Positions 1 through 11,844 of a stretch of 64,000 nucleotides of DNA are shown here, piece after piece. Numbering within the stretch: the stretch's first letter is position 1; every line of letters starts with the position of its first letter. The notes under the pieces are model-generated. The model ran no database searches, was not told the origin of the DNA, and saw nothing but the letters and a program-made list of their open reading frames with translations. This DNA is from Cinnamomum chago. Lineage: Eukaryota; Streptophyta; Magnoliopsida; Laurales; Lauraceae. The stretch covers positions 43,039,001 through 43,103,000 of the forward strand of contig CP142451.1 of the NCBI GenBank assembly GCA_038049695.1, written 5' to 3'. The position numbers and the translations under genes were made by a program.

Positions 1-37
1 AATTCAAATGAGGGACCACAAAGGGTGGGACCTCACA
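1..37 (-). repeat. 3' LTR edge of G1 (cut by window)
   Basis: This is the outer 37 bases of the 3' LTR. It ends on the plus strand in CCTCACA, so the LTR begins TGTGAGG when read in element direction. It matches 8968-9001, the corresponding edge of the 5' LTR. Confidence 0.9.
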
Positions 38-52
38 TCATTCCCTCCTTTT
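38..52 (-). promoter_or_regulatory. Polypurine tract of G1
   Basis: On the minus strand this reads AAAAGGAGGGAATGA and directly abuts the TGTGAGG start of the 3' LTR, as expected for the plus-strand primer. The gag-pol stop codon TGA (38-40) is the last three bases of the tract, so coding sequence and PPT overlap completely. Confidence 0.88.
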
Positions 53-3000
53 AAAACATTTGTCCCCAAATGTAAAAACAAAGTTAAAACATACCTGAGG
101 TAGAAGATGTGGATAGTCCCTCTCCACCTGGTCGCGTAGCTCCCACGTAGCCTCCTTCGGAGTGTGATGCTCCCATTGAACCTTCACCCAATGAATGGTT
201 CGGGTCCGGAGTACCTGCTCCTTGGTGTCGATGACGGCGACCGGCTTCGCGATGTAGGATGCATCGGGCTGGATGTTGAGGGGCTGATGATGTAGAATGT
301 GGGTCGGGTCCTCCACATACTTCTTCAGCATGGAGACGTGGAACACGTCATGCACTCCTGAAAGCTCTGGTGGTAGCTGAAGCTTGTAGGCGACATCTCC
401 AACTTTCGATCTGATCTCGAACAGTCCAACATATCTCCGTGCTAGCTTACCCTTCTCACCAAACCTCAGGGTACCTCTAGCCGGAGAAACCTTCAGGAAA
501 ACTCTGTCTCCCTTCTCGAACTCGAGAGGTCTGCGCCGGTTGTCTGCATAGCTCTTCTGTCGGCTGCGGCTGACCTTCAGGTTCTCAACTATCTGCCGAA
601 CCTTCTCGCTGGTGTCGCTGACTATGGATGGACCATGGAAGCTCCTGACACCAACTTCTTCCCAGCAGACTGGGGTCTTGCATCTTCTCCCGTACAAAGC
701 CTCGTACGGTGCCATCTTGATGCTCGCATGGAAGCTGTTGTTGTAGGCGAACTCGCAAAGTGGCAAGGAATCCTCCCAGTTCTCCTTGAAGTCCAAGACA
801 CAAGCTCTCAACATGTCCTCGAGTGTCTGGTTGGTGCGCTCTGTCTGGCCATCTGTCTGAGGATGATAAGCTGTGCTGAAGCTCAACTTGGTGCCCAAGG
901 CCTGCTGAAGACTCTCCCAGAAGTGAGAAGTGAAACGCGGGTCTCTGTCTGAAACAATCGAAGCTGGAACTCCGTGCAACGAGACAATCCGGTCGACGTA
1001 CAACTTAGCAAGGACGTCGAGTCCTGCTCTCATCGACACTGGCAAGAAATGAGCTGACTTAGTCAGCCGATCCACAATCACCCAAATACCGTCGCGGCGC
1101 CTCCTGGTGGCTGGAAGTCCTGCGATGAAGTCCATGGTGATGTGCTCCCACTTCCACTGCGGTATCTCGAGCTGATGAAGTAGTCCAGGCGGCTTCTGGT
1201 GTTCGACCTTGATCTGCTGGCACGTCAAACACTTGGAGACATAGCGAGCTATCTCCTTCTTCATGTTGTTCCACCAGTAGTAGCTCCTCAGGTTTTGGTA
1301 CATCTTGGTGCTGCCGGGGTGAATCGAGTATCTGCTGTGGTGTGCATCTGCGAGAATCTCGTCCTTCAGCTCCTGAATATCTGGCACGCACAATCTGTCC
1401 TGATAGTAGAGCACTCCTCCAATCAGTCTGAACTCTGGCCTTTGGTCAACCTGCTCGATCACTCTGACAAGCTTCGGGTCGTTGCGCTGACTGTCCTTGA
1501 CCTTGCCCAGCAACTCTGGTTCCCACGCTGACATGGTGGCAAGCAAGACTCTCTCGCTGAGCGGCTGAAACTGAATGTCTAAGCTGCTGAAGACGTCGGT
1601 CCACACACCCTCTGCTGCTAGGAAACTGACGAGGGCGGTCTTCCTGCTCAAAGCATCTGCTACGACGTTCGCCTTACCAGGATGGTATTTGATAGGGAAG
1701 TCGTAGTCCTTGATGTACTCCATCCATCTCCTCTGTCGGTTGTTGAGGTCGCTCTGCGTGAACAGGTACTGCAAACTGCGATGATCTGAGTGCACCTCGA
1801 ACTTCTCGCCGTAGAGGTAGTGCCGCCACAACTTCAAGGCAAAAACGACTGCTGCAAGCTCCAAGTCGTGAGTGGCGTACTTCTTCTCGTGCTCCTTCAA
1901 CTGTCGCGATCCATAGGCAATAACCTTGCCCTCCTGCATCAGAACACAACCAAGATCGGTCCCTGAAGCGTCGGTGAAGACTACGAATCCACCACTGCCG
2001 GAAGGTAAAGACAAGATCGGTGCTGTCGTCAATCTCTCCTTCAGCTCTTGAAAGCTGTTCTCGCAAGCATCGGACCAAACGAACGGTACATCCTTCCGTG
2101 TCAGCTTGGTCAACGGTGCTGAGATCGTGGAGAAACTCTTGACGAATCTGCGGTAGTAGCCTGCTAATCCGAGGAAACTCCTGATCTCTGTGGCATTCTT
2201 TGGTCTCGCCCAGTTCGTCACTGCCTCTATCTTCGCCGGGTCCACTGCTAGTCCATCCTTGGAGATGATGTGTCCAAGGAAGACCACCTGCTCCAACCAA
2301 AACTCGCACTTGCTGAGCTTCGCGTACAACTGGTTGTTGCGCAACTGCTGTAGAGATGTCCTCAAATGCTGCTCGTGCTCCTCTCTGGACTTCGAGTAGA
2401 CCAACACGTCGTCGATAAAGACCACTGTGAAGCTGTCGAGGTACGGAGCGAAGATCTTGTTCATCAGGGACATGAACACTGCTGGTGCATTCGTCAACCC
2501 GAACGGCATCACAAGGAACTCGTAGTGGCCATAGCGTGAACGGAACGCTGTCTTCTGCACATCTTGATCTCTTACTCGAAGCTGATGATATCCCGACCTC
2601 AAGTCTATCTTCGAAAAGAACTGCGCACCCTGAAGCTGGTCAAAGAGCTCGTCAATCCGGGGAAAAGGATACTTGTTCTTCACTGTTGCCTGGTTCAGCT
2701 GCCGGTAGTCGATGCACATCCTCATCGATCCATCCTTCTTCTTCACGAAGAGCACTGGTGCGCCCCATGGCGACACACTCGGCCTGATGAAGCCTTTCTC
2801 TAGCAACTCCTCCAACTGGGTCTTCAACTCTCGCAGCTCTGCAGGAGCCATGCGATAAGGAGCTCTGGAAATCGGTGCTGTGCCGGGTGCAAGCTCGATG
2901 GTGAAGTCGATCTCTCGAACAGGAGGCAATCCCGGGATCTCGTCGGGAAACACATCTGGAAACTCGCAAACAACCGGAATCTCCTCGACTCTCTTGGACT

Positions 3001-4681
3001 CCTTGTCCTCTGAGACAAAAGCGATGTAGCCCTCGCAACCTGACCTCATCAGTCTCTCGGCCTTGAGTGCCGAGATCAGCCGGGTGCTAGGTGATCTCTC
3101 ACCCACAAACTCGATCGCGTCGTCTGAACCTTCGACGGAGAGTCTGACTGTCTTTTGAAAACAATCCATCACCGCTCGGTATTTGGCCAACCAGTCCATC
3201 CCCAAAATGACGTCGAAGTCATGCATGGGTAGCACGATCAGATCTGCAATCAAAGTATACTCCCCGATCTGCACTCGGCATCTGGGGTGGTAAGTCTGAC
3301 ACGTCACACTCCTGCCCATCGGAGTGGACACAACTAGGGTGCAGGGCATGGCCTCACCCACTCCACCAAAGATCAAAGAAAATGCAGACGACACAAACGA
3401 ATGTGTCGCTCCTGGATCTAACAATACTCTAGCAGGGTGATCACAAACAGAAAGAGTACCTTCGACGACGTCCCCTGCGGCCTCTGCCTCCTCATGAGTC
3501 AACGCGAAAGCTCGCCCCACAGCCTGGGGTCTCTGCTGATGATGCTGCTGACCTTGGTGCCTCTGGTGACGTCCACGGTGGAAGGGCTGCCCTCTAGGCT
3601 GCTGAGGCCCTCGTGCCTGCTGCTGAGGTGGAAGCGCAGCCTGACGTGCGGTTTGAGCCGCTGGAGCTGGGGCTGCCGGAGGTGCGGGATGTCGCAGCAT
3701 CTGAGGCTGACCTCCACGGAGCGGGCAATACCTGGAGATATGCCCTGGCTCTCCACAGTCGTAGCACGCTCTCGGGCCACGCTGCAGCTGCTGCTGCTGA
3801 CGATGCTGGTGCTGAGGCTGGAACTGCCCTGCCGGCCTCTGGAATGGCTGCAGCTGTCGTAGAGGCATGGGCTGCTGCCTGATCGGAGTGATCCGGAGTC
3901 GCTTCTGCTGGCGAATGGACTCTAGCCGCTGGAGATGGTCCTCTGCCCAGAAAGCTCTCCTCAAAGCCTCCTCATAGGTAGGCAGCTCGATGCAGGTCAT
4001 GGCGATCTGAATCTCCTCGCTGAGGCCGTTGACGAACCGCCGAACCCTCTCGGCCTCTGACGTGAGCAGCGCCTCTGCAAATCTGGACAACTGGGTGAAA
4101 CGGACCTCGTACTGAGAGACCGTCATGCTGCCCTGGACAAGAGTCTGGAACTCTCGGAGCTTACGCTCTCTCACGTGGGTGGGGATGAACTTCCGGAGGA
4201 AGTCAGTCTTGAAGGCAGTCCATGCTACCTCGTCCCCGATCTCCTCATAGGGCCTCTGCGTGACTCTCCACCAGTCCTCCGCTACTCCGCGGAACATGTA
4301 GGCTGCCAGCTGCACCCTCTGACGTCCCGTGCACTCGAAGACTCTGAAAATCTTCTCCATCTGCACTATCCAGTCGTCAGCTACCAGTGGATCCTCCGCT
4401 CCGGTGAACTCAGGTGGTCCCCTCTTGAGGAACCTCTCAAAGATAAGGTTCGGGTCTGCCCCCCGAACCGGCGCATCCTCGGGGACCAGCGGGGCCACCC
4501 TGTCGATCACGTCCAGGACCTGCGCCTGAAACTGCGCAAAATCCTCTGTCTGCTGCTGGTGTGCTGCAGCCTGAGCCTCCTGAGCCGTGAGGAAGGCCTG
4601 AAGAAACCTCTCAAACCGACGCTCGTGTGCGGACTGATCGTCGAGAATCACAGTCACTGGTGGTGCACCGTCTCCAGACAT
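38..4681 (-). CDS. gag-pol: Gag-Pol polyprotein of Tekay-type element G1
   Basis: A single uninterrupted polyprotein of 1547 aa from the chosen ATG (MSGDGAPP). An in-frame ATG lies 22 codons upstream at 4747, but the downstream start looks more like Gag. Order: retrotransposon gag region (about 75-265, with AEDWWRV), a CCHC knuckle (306-319, [14 protein letters not shown]), aspartic protease ([10 protein letters not shown], Asp about 422), reverse transcriptase (FIDD, Asp 757-758), RNase H (TDAS, Asp 904), integrase HHCC (about 1114-1150) and DDE (Asp 1184, Asp 1245, Glu 1281; the last two separated by 35 residues), and a C-terminal chromodomain (about 1475-1530, WVKVQW and EATWE). All catalytic positions I can locate are present. 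The protease loop is DPG rather than DSG, a variant I recall in other plant Ty3 elements. Gag packages RNA, RT copies it, and integrase plus chromodomain insert the copy in chromatin. The ORF is probably competent. Confidence 0.95.
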   Translation of the reverse strand: MSGDGAPPVTVILDDQSAHERRFERFLQAFLTAQEAQAAAHQQQTEDFAQFQAQVLDVIDRVAPLVPEDAPVRGADPNLIFERFLKRGPPEFTGAEDPLVADDWIVQMEKIFRVFECTGRQRVQLAAYMFRGVAEDWWRVTQRPYEEIGDEVAWTAFKTDFLRKFIPTHVRERKLREFQTLVQGSMTVSQYEVRFTQLSRFAEALLTSEAERVRRFVNGLSEEIQIAMTCIELPTYEEALRRAFWAEDHLQRLESIRQQKRLRITPIRQQPMPLRQLQPFQRPAGQFQPQHQHRQQQQLQRGPRACYDCGEPGHISRYCPLRGGQPQMLRHPAPPAAPAPAAQTARQAALPPQQQARGPQQPRGQPFHRGRHQRHQGQQHHQQRPQAVGRAFALTHEEAEAAGDVVEGTLSVCDHPARVLLDPGATHSFVSSAFSLIFGGVGEAMPCTLVVSTPMGRSVTCQTYHPRCRVQIGEYTLIADLIVLPMHDFDVILGMDWLAKYRAVMDCFQKTVRLSVEGSDDAIEFVGERSPSTRLISALKAERLMRSGCEGYIAFVSEDKESKRVEEIPVVCEFPDVFPDEIPGLPPVREIDFTIELAPGTAPISRAPYRMAPAELRELKTQLEELLEKGFIRPSVSPWGAPVLFVKKKDGSMRMCIDYRQLNQATVKNKYPFPRIDELFDQLQGAQFFSKIDLRSGYHQLRVRDQDVQKTAFRSRYGHYEFLVMPFGLTNAPAVFMSLMNKIFAPYLDSFTVVFIDDVLVYSKSREEHEQHLRTSLQQLRNNQLYAKLSKCEFWLEQVVFLGHIISKDGLAVDPAKIEAVTNWARPKNATEIRSFLGLAGYYRRFVKSFSTISAPLTKLTRKDVPFVWSDACENSFQELKERLTTAPILSLPSGSGGFVVFTDASGTDLGCVLMQEGKVIAYGSRQLKEHEKKYATHDLELAAVVFALKLWRHYLYGEKFEVHSDHRSLQYLFTQSDLNNRQRRWMEYIKDYDFPIKYHPGKANVVADALSRKTALVSFLAAEGVWTDVFSSLDIQFQPLSERVLLATMSAWEPELLGKVKDSQRNDPKLVRVIEQVDQRPEFRLIGGVLYYQDRLCVPDIQELKDEILADAHHSRYSIHPGSTKMYQNLRSYYWWNNMKKEIARYVSKCLTCQQIKVEHQKPPGLLHQLEIPQWKWEHITMDFIAGLPATRRRRDGIWVIVDRLTKSAHFLPVSMRAGLDVLAKLYVDRIVSLHGVPASIVSDRDPRFTSHFWESLQQALGTKLSFSTAYHPQTDGQTERTNQTLEDMLRACVLDFKENWEDSLPLCEFAYNNSFHASIKMAPYEALYGRRCKTPVCWEEVGVRSFHGPSIVSDTSEKVRQIVENLKVSRSRQKSYADNRRRPLEFEKGDRVFLKVSPARGTLRFGEKGKLARRYVGLFEIRSKVGDVAYKLQLPPELSGVHDVFHVSMLKKYVEDPTHILHHQPLNIQPDASYIAKPVAVIDTKEQVLRTRTIHWVKVQWEHHTPKEATWELRDQVERDYPHLLPQVCFNFVFTFGDKCFKRRE

Positions 4682-4830
4682 CTGTCTCACAAAAAGGACT
4701 TGTGTCAGTTTAAATCCAAAACCTAAAGCTATACTGACTCTACCCAATCCATCGTCCTCACACGTATCCCATCACTCGAATCCTCACTACGTCCTATGGT
4801 TTCTAGTGTGTTTTATTTCCTAGAGACCAG

Positions 4831-4845
4831 CTCTCTCTGATACCA
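4831..4845 (-). promoter_or_regulatory. Primer binding site of G1 (tRNA-Met type)
   Basis: Read on the minus strand it is TGGTATCAGAGAGAG. The first 11 bases match the standard plant PBS complementary to the 3' end of initiator tRNA-Met. It lies 5 nt inside the 5' LTR end at 4851. Confidence 0.85.
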
Positions 4846-7426
4846 TAAAATGTAACGCCCCAATTCCGGATACCGATATACTCGCTCGATTACCCGAAAT
4901 TGGCGCGCTACTTCCCGGAAAATCCGAGAACTTCCAAGATCGTAGGCCGCAGTGAGGTCATATTTTTAAAACTTTTTAAACAATAAGTAATCAACAGTTA
5001 AAATTTGCGGAAGCATGATAAGATAGCGGAAGCGATATGGTATTTCATAATGAATCAGATAAACAAAAGCGGAAGCCTATTTAAAATTCTTAAAGTATTT
5101 GATGAAGGGTTTATACATAATCACCTCTCTACAAGTATCTCTCAAATCAAACTAGCTAACTCTCAAAACTGAAAAGATAAGGAAACTCTCAAGCATCACG
5201 TGCAGGCTCTCCGTCAGCCAACTCGACCCCCTGGTCAAGTGGTCCCCATCCGAAATCACCGGCTACGGGTGCCTCCTCTGTGGCGTCACCCTCCGGGATA
5301 AAGTCATGGCCTGAGCACCAAAGATGGGTCAGATCTAACGATCTGGCAAGGCACCATACATCGATAACATAGAATGCATGTATCAAAGGAATAGAGACAG
5401 GTGAATGATCATATGAATAACAAGGGAAATATAGTCTAAGCAGTTGAGCATCAAAACAAATAGAATCATGTGAATGAAAGGATATAATCTAACAGATACT
5501 AAATCAAATGGCACACTCACACAAGCATGTATCTACCGCGGGATATTATGGCGCGGCCCTCCCGTACTGTAAATGTCCCATACCATAAACAGTTTGCGGT
5601 GGGGAATATATAATACAATATAATAGTGCAAGGGATAACAGCCTCGCTGATAATAAACATCAACAATAATAAATCACCGATCACACCCCCTTTATCAGGT
5701 TATTCCAGACCGGTATCACACCGTCCTTCAAACCACACCAGCTCATCATGATAGCTTCCATCAACACAATATATATATATAATATATAATAGCTCCTACC
5801 AGGTGCTGATCAGTCAGCTGGCTGAGCTTAGATCAACTGAGTGAGTGCTTGTGCCGACTCAGGAATCTAATACGGTCTGTGTCTCTCTAGGCTCATCCTG
5901 CACAAACAGGGTGCTAATCCAAGTCTCTATGAGGTTTACACCATCACCATGGATCATAGTCCAATATTCAGTCCAAGTCCAAGTCCAATCACCGTTGGAT
6001 CCATCAGGCTCACCTTCGTGGCCTTAGTATAGAATTCATGTATATAAATAGTCCATACTCATATGAAATGAGTTAATAACCTAATAGAATTAATCCTATC
6101 ACCCTAGGGTTCCAAACACCTCAACTTAGGCCGTATGAGGGCCCGCCTAGACACAGACACGGGTACGTTGCCTCCGATTACAACATCAGGTCACCTCTAG
6201 GCATCCCTAGGTTTAGGTCCTTATATTTCATTTAATTAACAAGTTATGAAGGAAAGAGAACTTGAGAGAAGAACATTGAAAATAATCCTCAATATCGGAA
6301 TCAAATGGAATAGAACAAGTCCCCCTAGGTTAAGGTCCCCACTGAAGTTCAGGGCCTCACTAGTTAATCGAGTCCTTATATGAAGTCAATAGTGCTGAAT
6401 GATATAGATTTGGTGCTTCAGAAGTTAATAGGCACTTTTGATTTCATTTAAGGACTTAAATACCAATGATTCCAATCCCTAAATCCTCCTAAGTGGGCCC
6501 CACGAGTCAAGGCTGAGCCATGCCATTGACTCGGGCTTGGCTCAATGATGGATAGCCTATTTGGATGGTCAATGGATATAATTTATCCAATTAATAGTGT
6601 ACAACAATATAACTTAACATAAAAAGAATTAAGGGAAATTTCGGGATAATTAGAGAATAATAATAATGGAGAAATCAAACCTTAGTTTAGCACATTGATA
6701 ATCAAAGATACCAATTTAAATTTAATTTACAATTAATGATACATAAATAAAATCTTAATTTATAAATCTAGAGAACCTGAAGACTCATTCAAAATAGTTT
6801 AAGGATCTAATGGGGTTCATTAAAGGCTTAAGAGTCTGATTCATGTTCATTAGAAACTATAGGGTCTTATTCCTAATTTCTAAAGCTAATGGGTCAAAGT
6901 AACTATTTTAAGAGTAACATGTTGATTCCCTTATTAGTGTAATTCCAATCAATATAAGTAATGTAACAATCCTAATTGGGTTTAATAATGGCTACAGGTC
7001 CTCACCTATATTCTAGAAGCTCAAGGGTAAGTAATATAAGTAATTTATCATAACTATAATGATCTGATGCGCTGTCACATGGAGAAATTTCTTTTCTTCC
7101 ACTCAAGTCCAGGTCAAACCACCCCTTATACTTTATTCCTATACCAGCAATCAAGCCCCACACACAGAACCCATAAGATGAAAGAAAGGAAAATGCATAA
7201 AGGCAGGTGACTATAATTTTTCCCTACACCTTCATAACACTGACCCCCACTCATCTCTCTCCTCCCTTCTTCCTATTCTAACTCGTCAGGCTCTCACATA
7301 CAACCTATTTTTGAAATGGGTTTAACGAGGACAGCCCTGTACACTACGGTTAGTGGCCCACTGATCAAAGGTCTACGATCAGTTCCCATCTACAAGGTCG
7401 CCCAGCAGTCCCTGATCTTGTGACCG

Positions 7427-7447
7427 GACCTGATCATGGATCAGGTC
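7427..7447. other. GATC-centred inverted repeat in G1 LTR
   Basis: Arms GACCTGATC and GATCAGGTC flank ATG, a perfect 9-bp inverted repeat. It may be G1's counterpart of the TCGA-centred palindromes in the other LTR families here, but only one clear copy is seen. Confidence 0.5.
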
Positions 7448-8448
7448 ATCAAGTGGGTCCCACACACAATATGAAATACACAAAAATCTGCATTCCCTAT
7501 TCCCTCAGACCACTATACCACCTTCCTCTTCCTTATTCGTTTCTCACAGAACATTACAGAACACATGTTCTGTCACAGAATGAACATGACGCCCAGCTCT
7601 CATCAGCCCCCGGATGGTGGTCCCCGCATTCATCAAACTCAGATCAGGCTGTACCATCGAAGTAGCCCAGGCCTGTACGGCCATTTGATCGGGTCCGATC
7701 TACAGTCCAATCATCCCGCGGGCCCCACAACCAGATTAAATAAGGGAAAATCACTCCAAAGTGGTCCACGCCTCAACTGTTTAGAACCCTTAGATGGTGG
7801 GTCAGATGGGACTCACTCCGCACGGGTCCACCACCATCAGGGTCGCCCCTGGGTCCACAAGCAGATCCATGGATCAGATTAATCATCAAGTGGGCCACAG
7901 GGTCCCACAACTTCAATCAATCAGAATACGCCCTAAATGAGCAAAAACCGGAAATTTCAGGTTCTGGGTGGGTTTTCTTACTGATTTGGGTTATGAAAAC
8001 ATTGCTTAGAAGCCTACAACTATAAGGAATCAATTCCTCAAATCGTGGCATCTGAAATTTGATTTTTATCTCATCCATCCTACCAACTAGTGTGTCAAAC
8101 TATGCAAATTCATAACACTGCGAAGAAAACTTTGTTTAAGAAAAATCAACCAGTCATAAAATCTGAAACTAGATCAAGCATTACAATTTAAGAATTGAAT
8201 ACCATACTCTCATCCCAACATCACCTCCATTCATCGCATAAACATCCAAAGCAACAAAACACTTCAATAACCATCTATCCAATAATAAATGGGCCATTGA
8301 TCTTCCAAATGAGATGAAGCTCATCCATCAATGGCCAAACATCCATGAAACAAGCTCAAAAGGGAGAGATCTATGAAATTAAACAATAATAGAATTGAAA
8401 TCTACAGAATCAAGAATAGAAACAAACATTCTAAGCTATCTAATATAA

Positions 8449-8676
8449 GGTACTTGCCTCTTAAGAGAAGGAAAGAAGGAAGAAGAAGAGAGATAAGCAA
8501 TTCCAACACTTGAGAGAAAGAGAGAGTGAGCTGAATTGAGGAAGGGGCTGAGCTGATCCTCACTTGTTGCTGGGATTTGGGGAGAATTAGGGTTTGTAGC
8601 TTGAGGGAGAAGAAAGAGAGTGAATTGGGGAATTAGGGTTTCTAATCCTAGGGTTTGCAATAGTGTTGAATATATA
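8449..8676 (-). promoter_or_regulatory. Probable LTR promoter and pyrimidine-rich leader of G1
   Basis: In element direction a TATATATT box (about 8665-8675) precedes a CT-rich leader with repeated AACCCTAA/CTCTCTTTCT motifs typical of plant 5' UTRs. The leader ends near a possible splice donor (AGAGGCAAGTACC, about 8447-8460). A 74-codon ORF spans the leader but resembles nothing I recognise. The transcription start is inferred, not observed. Confidence 0.5.
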
Positions 8677-9001
8677 GGATTGGGTTAGGTGGTTGTTTAC
8701 TAGAATACCCGTAGGGTTTAAGTGGTTTATTAAAGAGAGGTAAGGGTAGGATTGGTATTGGGAAGGGCTCTAGAAGATTCTTGCAATTAACACTCCCCAC
8801 AATGCCCTTAAGTTAGTAATTAATTGCCGTTAAGCCTAAAAACCCTAATTAACTATTAATTAAGCCTAAAACCTATCTAAAACTTAGGAATTAGCCTAGA
8901 TTAAACCACTATACCCTATAATTAAGCATATTACTATAATTAGCACATTATATATATTAAATAAAATTCAAATGAGGGCCCACAAAGGGTGGGACCTCAC
9001 A

Positions 9002-10327
9002 AAGGCTACCAAAAGAATAAAAGAGAAAAGAAACTAGCTAAAAATTGGAAAAGAAGAAATAAAGAAGGGAATATATGAGGGGAGAGAGAGAGAGTTCCAC
9101 GTGAGACAATTCTTTTGGAGAAGAGGGTTGCTCCCTTTGACATCCAAAGCCTTCTTTAAATAGGGCCTGAGCTCCCTATTCTTTCTCTCTAGATCCTCTT
9201 TTTTAGCAAAAGAATCTTCCTTCTTTGGTAAGTCTTCTTCTTGCTTTCCAAGTTAAGGTGAGTTTCTTAGTAACTTTTGGAGAGATGTTAACTTTTTGGA
9301 CAAGACTTGCTTAGTTAGATTCCCTAGCCAACAAGGATTTCCTCTTAAATTCTCTTCACTTGGAAATTTCCCATGCTATGGCCCACTCTCTTTGATAAGT
9401 TCAAATCTGAAATTGAATTTGTAGCAAAGCTTTGGCAAATGGTGTGGATTTAATTTGCAATCCCGTCTAAAAATGAACATGAAAATCTCCGGACTCATAA
9501 CTTTATCAATATAGCTCCGATTTGCACGTTCTTGGGCTCCACGGATATCTACTCTGAATAAGCTTTCCAACGGTAGGTAAATTTCATCGATCCGACGGTC
9601 GGATTGAAAGTTATGGCCATTTGAAGATTAGTTGTCCTGAGAAAAACGGGATTAGCTTTTAAAATTTGATTTGCAATGGATTCTATCTCTGCACAACTTT
9701 CTTCTTTGAAAGGACATCAGATGTGGATGATTCAAACTCTTCTTCTTTTGTTCCAATCAGAATGATACTCTTTGAATTATCCATTAATAATTTCAAATTT
9801 GCAACCACTGTGGACCCTGCCATGTGAGACATTTCATCTGTTTGAATAGTGGGCCCTATGAGAAGTCTTCTTCTGTAGTTAGGATTCTTCAAGTGATATG
9901 ATGAGTGGACCCCTCCTTTGATTTATTTGCATATGGCTTGTGTGTGGACCCATATGGTGAATTCTTCAGTTTACTTCAATTCAACAATGCAGGGCTCAGG
10001 ATGACAATGTGCTTGAAAGTGGGCTCCGTGACAGAGGTCTGCAATTCTCATTTTCTGCACATTCTAATTTAACACATTAAATAGTTAAGAGCCCATATTG
10101 AAGCGGGACCCATCCGGACAGAGTTCTACTCCAATTGGGACTCTTCGGAGAAAATTTGCAAAACAGTCTAAGTTAATGCAGAAAATGTATGAAAGTATGA
10201 AAAATTAGATTCCTAGGTGAAAATGCATGAATTGATGAAATTAGATGAATAATGATGCAATTCACCCAATTAAATCTCTAATTCATCTTAATATGATGCG
10301 TAATTGTGCAAATTCATGAACTCAACA
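9002..10327 (-). repeat. Partial Tat/Athila-type LTR (family C), interrupted by G1
   Basis: In minus orientation this starts TGTTGAGTTCA at 10327. About the first 970 bases correspond, inverted, to 25021-25985 (shared landmarks: GGCCATAACTTTCAATCCGA, TAGGGCCCACTGTTCAAA). It then diverges and is cut at 9002 by G1; the rest should lie left of the window beyond G1. It is inserted in the 3' part of element N1, so the order of events is N1, then this element, then G1. Confidence 0.8.
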
Positions 10328-11844
10328 GTTTACTAAACATAGCATCAATCAATTAACTATGAAAATCATATGCTATGTAAGTTTTGAAATCATATCATTC
10401 AAACAATAAATATGACTATTAATGTGCAAGAATGAGTGAAATGAAATTCAAACATGAAACCTACCTCAACAATTAACCAACCAATATTATGAACACATAA
10501 ACATGGTGGTCATGAGATTTACCTATTTGAGCAAAAGAGGTGGCAACATGAAAATTATGATGCTAATGGAATGTGACATGGAATGTAAACATATTACTAT
10601 CAAGTTCAATCCAATGTACACAAGGTCTATCACATACACAAGATAAGATATCAATTGGATATGAAATTAATGGAAAGTTATACCAAATGAAACCAATTGA
10701 ATATGACAACATGATTAATAGCAAGGATGTGACAAATACAAAATTCCATCAAGCATCATAAATGGATATTCATCACTTTGAAAGATATAACTAATGAACA
10801 TAGTGATGAACAAGGTAAATTGCAATGCAAAAGGATATAATCTTGGAAATGCATGTAATTTTCAAAGTGTCAAAATCATATGAATTCAACATCTAAGATA
10901 TCCATCAAACATATAGAAATATGAGGAAAGGATTTCAAAGAATTTCATATGATCAAGAACACTACTATGAAAATGAAACATGTATAAGGAAGATATCACT
11001 TAGAGAATACACATGAATCAACATCATAACCATCAAAAAAGAAATGACTAGAAGGCATAGATGATGGATTTTGGTTCTAGTATGGTTTCTACAAATATAA
11101 CTAATATCACAACCATACAAGGAACCAAATGACATTTGCATATAGAAAGAATGTAAACAAATAAGCAAATATGCAAACAATATTCATTTCCATTTCTAAG
11201 ATGATCAAACCAAAAGAAAAATGAAATGAGAACATGGAACATGCTTAGATGATTATAACTAATGATGTTTTAGAGCATTTCCATTCATACAATCTTCAAA
11301 TCATTTCAATAAACAAAATCCAACAATAAGCATAAAAGAATGAATTTGAAGAACAATTTTCAACATTGTATTTTTAAAAGATATAACTTAAATGAAACAC
11401 ATACAAGTTGATTTTTCAAAATAATGATTTTCCATATTAAAGTATAACTTAGAAATCCATGGAAAAACTTAAATTGATTCAAATCATTTGTTCAAATAAT
11501 CTTACCAAGACATCTATACAAATGATTCAACAATAATTGATCATGAATAATCTAGCTATGAGAGCTTTTGAACTCACAATCAATTAATCATGTAAAGAAA
11601 TACAATGCAAGTCATACAACTAAATATGCGCAAAAAGCAAATCTAACATGATGAAATTATAATCAAATGATTTTGAAAACCATGACATGTAACTTAGAAT
11701 GGTGCATGAAAAAAAAATCAAATGATCATAAAGAAACAATGCATTTTAATAAATGTAACTATATAGAAACAAAATGCAAATGCAACATGACCAATAATAT
11801 GATTTAACTTAAAAAGAATAGGTTGGTCAAAGAGGTTCAAGGCC
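10328..11844 (-). other. Non-coding 3' internal region of N1
   Basis: AT-rich, no credible ORF. It aligns by eye, inverted, with the region downstream of the N2 ORF (about 49149-49990): landmarks are CAACCAATATTATGAACACA and CCATGTGACATTCCATTA-like stretches around 10470-10580. The final part with the PPT and 3' LTR is absent because of the family C insertion. Confidence 0.75.

Larger units (their letters stand above)
1..9001 (-). mobile_element. Tekay-type Ty3 chromovirus retrotransposon G1, nearly complete
   Basis: A minus-strand LTR retrotransposon. In element order it has a 5' LTR (9001 to 4851), a PBS, one gag-pol ORF, a PPT, and the first 37 bases of the 3' LTR before the window edge. 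The two LTR edges match closely: the end of the 5' LTR copy at 8968-9001 and bases 1-37 differ by one visible base over about 35. The domain order PR-RT-RNaseH-IN-chromodomain, a tRNA-Met type PBS and LTRs over 4 kb fit the Tekay/Del clade (known family traits). The uninterrupted ORF and near-identical LTR edges suggest recent insertion. It sits in a Tat-type LTR, which resumes at 9002. The left target-site duplicate lies outside the window; the right one should start AAGGC at 9002. Confidence 0.93.
4851..9001 (-). repeat. 5' LTR of G1 (4151 bp)
   Basis: Bounded on the plus strand by TGTAACGCCC at 4851 and CCTCACA at 9001, giving TG...CA ends. The length is 4151 bp. It contains the conserved block GATCTGGCAAG near 5340, also found as GACGGTCTGGCAAG in the LTRs at 30480 and 38660, so these LTRs are related. 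Small ORFs in it have no recognisable product. The U3 side (about 7300-7900) contains several GATC-centred inverted repeats, including 9-base arms with a 3-base loop at 7427-7447. Confidence 0.9.

Noticed and set aside
3408-3420. Protease loop DPG instead of DSG in G1 as an inactivating mutation
   Set aside because: I recall DPG in this position in other plant Ty3 elements, and the rest of the element is intact, so it is more likely a lineage variant.
585-4726. Many ORFs of 60-210 codons on both strands within 38-4747, such as 1674-2309 and 4175-4726
   Set aside because: They overlap the 1547-codon gag-pol in other frames, lack recognisable domains, and arise from its GC-rich codon use.
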